Assembly: GCA_036897485.1 (NCBI GenBank)
Contig: JAYMTF010001045.1
Span: 1-26,924 of the forward strand
Direction of reading: 5' to 3'
Source: Pelargonium nanum
Taxonomy: Eukaryota; Streptophyta; Magnoliopsida; Geraniales; Geraniaceae
Length of the DNA stretch: 26,924 nucleotides
The position numbers were made by a program, and so were the translations under genes. Below, one piece after another: positions 21,001 through 26,924 of this stretch. Under the pieces are notes generated by a model. It saw nothing but the letters and a program-made list of their open reading frames with translations, searched no databases and was not told the DNA's origin. Positions within the stretch are counted from its first letter, which is position 1, and each line of letters starts with the position of its first letter.

Positions 21001-23446
21001 ATCGATAGATCATCTCTATAAAAACAGTTGTTTGAAATAGCCTAAACAAATGATGGAAACATCTCATTCGATAACTTTCTGCACTGTCAGTATTGCAAGG
21101 ACTACTCTCAGATCCAAATGCATTAAGGATGCCAGAAACAAAACATAAGAGTTTAGGGTGCATTGTTTAATATAAACTCTATGTGTGAATGATCATCATT
21201 GTAAATGATACTAGCACCTACGGTCACATCCAGTGAAACCAACAATAGCAACTTTTAGTGGCCTTGAAATTGAACTCAGAACATTAACTCATGAGATAAC
21301 TCTGGTTTCATAAATGGCTCCTTTTGTAATGGTTTTGTTCAACCCAGGGAATAACAACTTTGACTGCTTGAACATCAGTACAGGATTTATGGATAAAAGA
21401 AATGAAAATGGTAGAAGCAGTATAAAATGTAGTACCAGCTTCTGCTCCAAATTAGCCACCTTCTGAGTCTGTTCTGCCTTAAAAGCCTTAAGCTCCTCCA
21501 TCTCTTTAACCAACTACATAAAAGTATGTAAATAGACATAATATCATAATTACAACCAATTCTTATAGAAATAAACTAAAGTAGGGAGCTAACGACACGA
21601 TGAGCTATACCTGAGCTATGATGGACTCTTGATTATCCGACAAGGACTTCAGACTCTCTTCATTCTTCTCTTGAACTCTAAATTGTGCCCCTCCAGAACC
21701 ATTATCCACCAAGTTCTTATCATTCCCGACAATAGTGTCTTGTACATAACCCAACACAGGAAATTCTTGATGTTCGCGGTTCTTATCATTCCCAATAATA
21801 GTGTCTTGTACATAATCCAACACAGGAAATTCTTGACGTTTGCGGTTCTTACCATTCCCAACAATAGTATCTTGTGCATAACCCAACACAGGAAATTCTT
21901 GATATTCGCGGTTAAGAGACAATTCTTTCAGTTTCATGTATACAAGGTCCTTCTCCTGTTGTTGAGCTACATTTACATCCAAGTTAGCTTCCAATGATTT
22001 CTTGTCTCCATCTAGCCAAGTTGAACCCTCTGTAGAATCTGATTTTCTACTTGATTGGCTGGAATTTTCACTCTCAAAAACAAGTGCCCTGGTCCCATCA
22101 TCTTCCTCTCTTGCATCAGAAGAGGGCAAGGCTCGGAAAATGGTTCTCCACTTTACTGTACTTTGTGGTACACAGGCACTAGGAGCTACAGCTAAAGATG
22201 CTAGTAGGGACATCAACTTGCTTGTTTGAGCATGATCTAGCTCGAACCAGAAATGGTTTTTATTGTAGTAGTTGTCTATTATTATTGATCTAAACTGATC
22301 TTCAGGAAGTGGTTGGCACTGCAGCCTAATTCGGATCTGAACCTGAAAGTAGAAAGGAAATGGCAAAATCTCGAATGTTTGAATTAAACCTTCTCTAAAC
22401 AAGGAAATAGCATGTATCAACATACTCATACAACTTAAACAATTACATCATATTCAATAAAACTTGTATACAATACCTGAGCCGGATATTGTGTTCTCTC
22501 TTTCCCATCAGTGGTCCACCCATAGGGATTAATATTCATTTGTCCAACGCTAGCAGCCTCGAAGATGCCGTGAAGTTTCCGGTCGCTGTAGTTGAAGAGA
22601 AACAGTGGCAAGCCAGGCTCTATGTTCTTCACATATGAGAAATGTTGACCTGGTAAGCCTGTTAAAATTGAAGTGTAAGATAAAATTCGGAGTCACAAAA
22701 TAAATAATAGAAGAATAAAAGTGTAAAACAGCAATTTGCTGCTTATAAGGCAATAAAATTCATCACTCTAAGAGCATGCATTCCTCAGACTATTGATTAT
22801 CCATCTGCAGATGCCTTACTGTCTACAAAAGAGAAGGACAATGACAATCTCCGATTATTGGCTGGGCCTTGGGCTATGGCTTAACTTACTTTAAAAAAAC
22901 TCTGTTACCCTTGCCGCCAAATGATCAAGTCAATGAAGATGGAAATAATGGTAAATTATCAATGTAGATTAACTTTATATAGGCATGCAGAAAAATGGTA
23001 GTAGAGTATGAGAAACAAGAAGTTTGATAGGACCGTCGGCACTACCACTCAGTCCAGTTCTTGGGAAAGTCGAGAGAAATAAGAGTATAGAGAATGCAAA
23101 TAAAATAACAGCTTCTCCTATCAATGGATTTATCTATGCTTTACACATTTCCTTCTGTTTTCCAATACCAAACTGAGATCACACTACTAAAAAGAAAGCA
23201 AATAATGACATGAAAAAACTAATTAAATTGCCTAAACAGGCAACTAGAATACTAGATTATAGAATACAAACCAAAGAGTTGTTTGAAGAGGCATTCTTTG
23301 ATTGTAGTGTTCTTGCAACCAAATATGACACCGCCAAGGTCATTTTTCCTCAAATTCCTTGCATATGTGGACCCAGAAACTGGATTTGAAGCAGGAGGTC
23401 CAGTTCCATTAAGTATAAAGGTCTGTGTTTTCCTCCCTGCCCCCAT
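18044..23446 (-). CDS. DCD-domain (Development and Cell Death) plus kelch-repeat protein
   Basis: Ten coding exons on the minus strand: 23446-23272, 22658-22477, 22342-21611, 21513-21436, 20290-19969, 19886-19687, 19152-19076, 18643-18542, 18410-18224 and 18133-18044. All introns are GT-AG and phases agree throughout, giving 714 aa. The start is MGAGRKTQTF. Residues 36 to about 165 are the plant DCD domain (LGGVIFGC, FNYSDRKLHGIFEA, NPYGWTTDG, HFWFELD). A polar region follows, with three 22-aa repeats at about 264-329, then a coiled coil at about 345-405 and a kelch propeller at about 430-714 with six GG-type blades (LVGGYDG, VFGGGDG, AIGGGNG, ATGGFDG, VAGFDG, IIGGV). DCD proteins respond to stress, hormone or cell-death cues; kelch propellers bind proteins, so an adaptor role is likely. 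Close to the Arabidopsis At5g01660-type family. The partner is unknown. A SINE sits in the intron before the fifth coding exon. Confidence 0.92.
20394..20602 (+). mobile_element. Complete tRNA-derived SINE with 16-bp target-site duplication
   Basis: AGGAATTATTGTTCTA occurs at 20394-20409 and again at 20587-20602, flanking a 177-bp body (20410-20586). The body has a pol III box A-like GGCCAAGTGG (20422-20431), a box B-like AGTTCGAGCCT (20464-20474) spaced as in a tRNA, a G-rich unrelated middle and a 3' end TTGCTGATAAAAAAA. This is the full layout of a plant tRNA-derived SINE inserted by LINE machinery. It lies within the 21435-20291 intron of the DCD-kelch gene, in the opposite orientation to the gene. 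The perfect duplication indicates recent insertion. The SINE family was not named. Confidence 0.88.
21714..21911 (-). repeat. Three tandem 66-bp in-frame repeats in the DCD-kelch gene
   Basis: Copies at 21714-21779, 21780-21845 and 21846-21911 are about 90% alike. In protein the unit is 22 aa with the pattern NR..QEFPVL.Y.QDTI.GN.K, at residues about 264-329 in the linker between the DCD and coiled-coil/kelch parts. Because 66 is a multiple of three, copy changes keep the frame. The differences between copies are mainly single bases, so the expansion is fairly recent but not brand new. Confidence 0.93.
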
Positions 23447-24719
23447 CCTGAGATCTACATACAATGCAACTATCATAATCCAGAAAGAGCTGCATATTTA
23501 ACATTGTGCAACAACTAGGGCAAACCAAATTACACTTAGTATACAACAAAAATTTAACAAAATTATGATGGTTCATAAACGTGTTTTAGATCAAACAACT
23601 TTCTCAAAGCACAGAATCATGGATACCATGAAATAGCAAGCTTGCTAAATGGGTATGTTGAATTGGAAATTTCAAGATGAATTGCCAACAAGTGAAAGTT
23701 TGATTCTACCAATCCTTCATAAACCCCTTTCCCTTTCCCTTTTCCCGGTGCAAAGTAATATATCTATGTATAGGCAATATTTCTTTAAAATACTCAATGC
23801 CATGCTCAATCAAGGAGGTTTCAAATCAAACACTTGAGACTGAAAGGGGTGTGATTTGAAATGAAATGTTGGCAGCAAGGGAAATCATACGATTGGTTCC
23901 AAGTTAAGAACTTAATTAAGACAATCCTCATGATAAGGAATCATAATCCTTAATGCTAATTTGTAGCCATAACCATAACAACCACAATGCACTGACAGAA
24001 CAAACCGCAAACTCAGGTACTATAGATGCTGATCAAAGGTTCAAAATACATAAAACATTCGGCATGTGTATAACCAGAGTGAAAACTCAAAATAAAATAA
24101 TCATTGTCTTGTTAGGTGAAGGAGGCTTTCACTTTGAAACATGAAGAAATGATGGCATAAAAGACAAATTCCAAAATGGACTCCATATTTCAAAGCAAAA
24201 TTAAAGCTTAAGACATATAACATTCTTCGTGACTAAGCAATCACAACACATGTATCCATTTAAATCCTTAATCAAGGTCATAAGCTTCCACTCAATCACA
24301 CAGTATCAACATCATCAGAAACGGGTTTAAAAGCAATCATTGCAATGAGTACCAGCAACAGCACAGAACAAACCAAAACAGATCAAAAACTCGATACAAC
24401 TAAAATCACTAGTTATGTCCACACTAAGTGATCAAACACACAAAATCTGTACGAATAATCGCAGGTAATCAACCAATGCACATTAAAGAACAAAGCATTA
24501 ACGCAATCCCAAATCGGGCAATCCAAATGGGTTTCTGTCCAGTGAAAAAAATAAATCATAAACCCTAAAAAAATTAAAAACCCAGTAGACCCAATAAACA
24601 CAAGTTCATCAATATCGATAATTTTCAAATGGGTTCGCTTCATCTTTGTTGCAGAGTGCAGGAAAATGAAAACATAGCAAAATGGCGATAAAACATAAAG
24701 AGGGTTTGAGGAGGCGTAC

Positions 24720-24820
24720 GGAGCGATAGCCAAAGAGAAAGTTAATGGAGCAGAAGGCAAAAGCTTGGCCGCGAATAAGACGCAACAAAATCAGAACAGA
24801 GCGAAATGAGGGTCCCGAAA
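24720..24820 (-). other. Probable 5' untranslated leader exon of the DCD-kelch gene
   Basis: A donor CGCTCC|GTACGCC at 24720/24719 could join the acceptor TCTCAG|GATGGG at 23448/23447, placing the start codon ATG one base into the next exon. No ATG occurs in the proposed leader. Its upstream end is a CT repeat (24823-24836 on the plus strand reads as GA), usual near plant transcription starts. The 1272-bp leader intron is inferred from splice signals only. Confidence 0.5.
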
Positions 24821-24845
24821 GTGAGAGAGAGAGAGATCACTCTCT

Positions 24846-24855
24846 CATATAATAA
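24846..24855 (-). promoter_or_regulatory. Candidate TATA-like box of the DCD-kelch gene
   Basis: GTTATTATATG on the minus strand sits just before the CT-rich leader, about 25-35 bases before the expected transcription start near 24820. It is a weak TATA match, and position is the main support. Confidence 0.35.
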
Positions 24856-24859
24856 CCAA

Positions 24860-26730
24860 ACCAACTACTGTTTCTAGAAACAGTGACGAAAAGAAGTGGA
24901 AAGCTCAAAATCTGGACGAGGAAAAATAATAATGGAACATTTTTATTTTTTCTTTTACAATCATGTGTATATTTTATTGGTTTAAAACAAAGTTTGATTT
25001 TTTTAAAAGAATATATGATTTTTAGAGATCGATGTTACATGTGATAATTTGATCATTAATTATGTGTACCATGGAGACAAAAATCAAGACACAAAGTAAA
25101 TTAGTTTGTGCAGACATTCTGCGCTTTTAAATTTATTAAGATGAGTACGAGTGTTAAAATGTGAGGCAACATCGTCTCGTCAATTTAGCGAACTCTTAGT
25201 TCATAATGCTATAATTATTATTCTTTTTTCTTATACAATATATACTCACAATTAAGGTGTGATTGTTGTTGTTGGCGTACATAACACAATATTTGAATTA
25301 TAAGTATACATGACGTGTGCGCATTTGCTTGCATAAAACATATAATCGTGAGATTAGCCAATCTAATAAGCTGTAATGTTAACCATTAGCCATGTTCATT
25401 AGTAATGTAAAGCGATTTAAATCAAAGCTCACCGCTGTAACTCTATTTTGCTTCTGGAATTTGCACGTTGTGTGTGTTTCTGGCAAAACAGGACGCATGT
25501 GTGCTTTTGTACGCCCACAAAACTCTTCTAGACAAACGCATTCATTAAACGTGATTTGTGAATTTTGATATGCTATTATGTGTTAAAGAGCAAATTCTAA
25601 AAAATTTACACCAACATGTTTGGACTTACGGGCCAGACACGGACTGGTAAGTATATGTAGGCTTTTAAAATATTAAGGGTTATAAAAACTGAGCCCATGG
25701 GCTTACACAGATCCAAAACCAACAGAAAAGGCCTCGTCACATAGCCCATTGGGCCTTTGAGGAGTTGTTAGAGCTCTGAATTTAATTTTTGACAGAAAAA
25801 CTAAGATGATAATGTTATTATGCTTTTTTTAAAAAACATGTTATTATGAATTACTATGATATTTGAAACGAGTCTATTCGGCAAAATATTGGGATATAAG
25901 ATATGAAAAAATAGGTTAAGATGGTTATTAGTCCTTAAATTTTTAAATATAAACTCAAAATAGTCATTACTGTTATCTTTTTCGTTAAATAGTCTGACAT
26001 ATAATATATTACATAATTATTTTGTTAACCTGACAGTCCAGTTATATTAGATGATATATGTGACTATAACATGATCCGGTAAGTCAACTAAATAATAAAA
26101 TAAAATTAATTATTTAAAATTTCATGTATTAATTTTTAAAAAAAATAAAAATAAAAACAAATTAAATTGGGAATGTACTATTTTGATTTACATTAATTGC
26201 ATTCAACCATTCGAATCTGAGGACCTGCATCAAAATTCAAATTGACTGAGTTCAATTTAAATATTCAACCCAGAAACCTATTCCTCACGTTTCAATTTAT
26301 TTCAATTTTTGAGACACTTTTTCCAATTAAATTAAGTTACAGACAGTACTATAGTCCAGTCCTTTAATTAATTTGTGTGTGAGCAGACACAGAGCAAACA
26401 TAAAAGGACCAAAGAATTGATCAATATCTTCCTCCACTTTATCAAATGTTTCCAAACACACAAAAGACTTGTCCTTTCCTATTTTTTTGTTGTCTAAATT
26501 TTGTCACAATTTGGGACCTTAGTTGAGCTGTGTTCAATATATTTTGTCCAATTGATATGACATAAAGACATCTTTTGGAAGAATTCTAAACAAACAGCTT
26601 AATTTCCTTTGATTATGGCTTCTCTTTTGCTTTCAAAATCATATTTATAGTCATGCTAATTTCATTGATAAAGTAAATATATATTTTTAAAAAGTGTAAA
26701 TGGAATATGAGCCAAATAATTTTTGGCTTA
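24860..26730. other. Intergenic region upstream of the DCD-kelch gene
   Basis: No gene recognised on either strand. Two pairs of GCCCA/TGGGC motifs (25693-25705, 25744-25756) resemble site II elements but lie about 0.9 kb from the leader exon. The stretch 25915-26160 (starting GGTTAAGATGGTTATTAGTC, with TAGTCTGACATAT and GATATATGTGACTA partly inverted) resembles a dispersed plant repeat, but I could not fix borders. Confidence 0.5.
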
Positions 26731-26732
26731 GG

Positions 26733-26865
26733 CTAAGCCAAGCCAATGAGGTGATGACATCTCATATTTTTCACTTATACCCACCCAAGTGAATTGGTGG
26801 GAGCGGAGCGACCCGCCCGGATACAAGTATTTTAATGAGGTGTCACCACCTCATTAATGGCTTAG
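26733..26865. mobile_element. Compact inverted-repeat element (133 bp), GC-richer core
   Basis: The left arm 26733-26765 (CTAAGCCA, then AATGAGGTGATGACATCTCA) matches the reverse complement of the right arm 26835-26865 (CTAAGCCA, then ATGAGGTGGTGACACCTCAT), differing by a short insertion and two substitutions. The right arm alone also forms a perfect 10-bp stem with a 4-base loop (26833-26856). The core includes GGGAGCGGAGCGACCCGCCC, unlike the AT-rich surroundings. No coding capacity. It looks like a MITE or a terminal part of a larger element running past 26924. Confidence 0.6.
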
Positions 26866-26924
26866 TGTTGCGCCCGGCAACAATGAGGCTCAGAACCAGC
26901 ATCCGCATACGCATCCGCAAGGCC

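Noticed and set aside
24413..24760. 115-aa minus-strand open frame, possible membrane protein or N-terminal extension of the DCD-kelch gene
   Set aside because: It begins with TTG, lies across a proposed donor site, and the hydrophobic part is intron sequence; the family starts at MGAGRK.
25915..26160. Third foldback element
   Set aside because: Only short blocks pair (TAGTC.ACATAT type) and no borders or long arms could be placed, so it is mentioned only as a possible dispersed repeat.

Overview
This window is nuclear DNA from a flowering plant, almost certainly a eudicot. The evidence is AT-rich intergenic sequence, GT-AG introns of plant size, plant-only families (a DUF295 F-box protein, a DCD-kelch protein, an MDL protein and SIEL), and degraded plant LINEs, a tRNA-derived SINE and MITE-like repeats. 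I cannot name the species. No rRNA gene, tRNA gene, CRISPR array or prokaryotic operon was seen.

Layout. Bases 1-560 hold the end of a Stowaway-like MITE and a long foldback repeat, which form the upstream region of an intronless F-box gene (686-1999, +). A two-exon gene on the minus strand (2801-4954) encodes an MDL3-type MIF/D-dopachrome tautomerase-like protein ending in the peroxisomal signal SKL. From about 5.1 to 12.2 kb there is no intact gene. This stretch holds a second foldback repeat, short hairpins and direct repeats, a degraded LINE RNase H fragment (+), a MITE-like element and a frameshifted LINE 3' end (-).

Bases 12472-17048 (+) carry a seven-exon gene for SIEL, the plant homologue of Integrator subunit 4. 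The reconstructed protein is 946 aa, with every exon joining in phase. Convergent to it, 18044-23446 (-) encodes a 714-aa DCD-domain plus kelch-repeat protein in ten coding exons, with a likely non-coding leader exon near 24.7-24.8 kb. One intron of this gene contains a complete tRNA-derived SINE with a 16-bp target-site duplication, and its largest exon contains three in-frame copies of a 66-bp repeat. The last 2 kb is intergenic and ends in a compact GC-richer inverted-repeat element.

The four genes are not a pathway cluster; they are ordinary neighbours in ubiquitin ligase targeting, peroxisomal tautomerase-like function, RNA processing or SHORT-ROOT movement, and stress/cell-death-type signalling. 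The accessory signals most worth checking are the SINE/LINE shared 3' tail, the expanding 22-aa repeat in the DCD-kelch protein, the foldback next to the F-box promoter and the altered first helix of the MDL3 protein. I see no convincing undescribed multi-gene system. All exon joins were made by eye from splice sites, phase and remembered family sequences.
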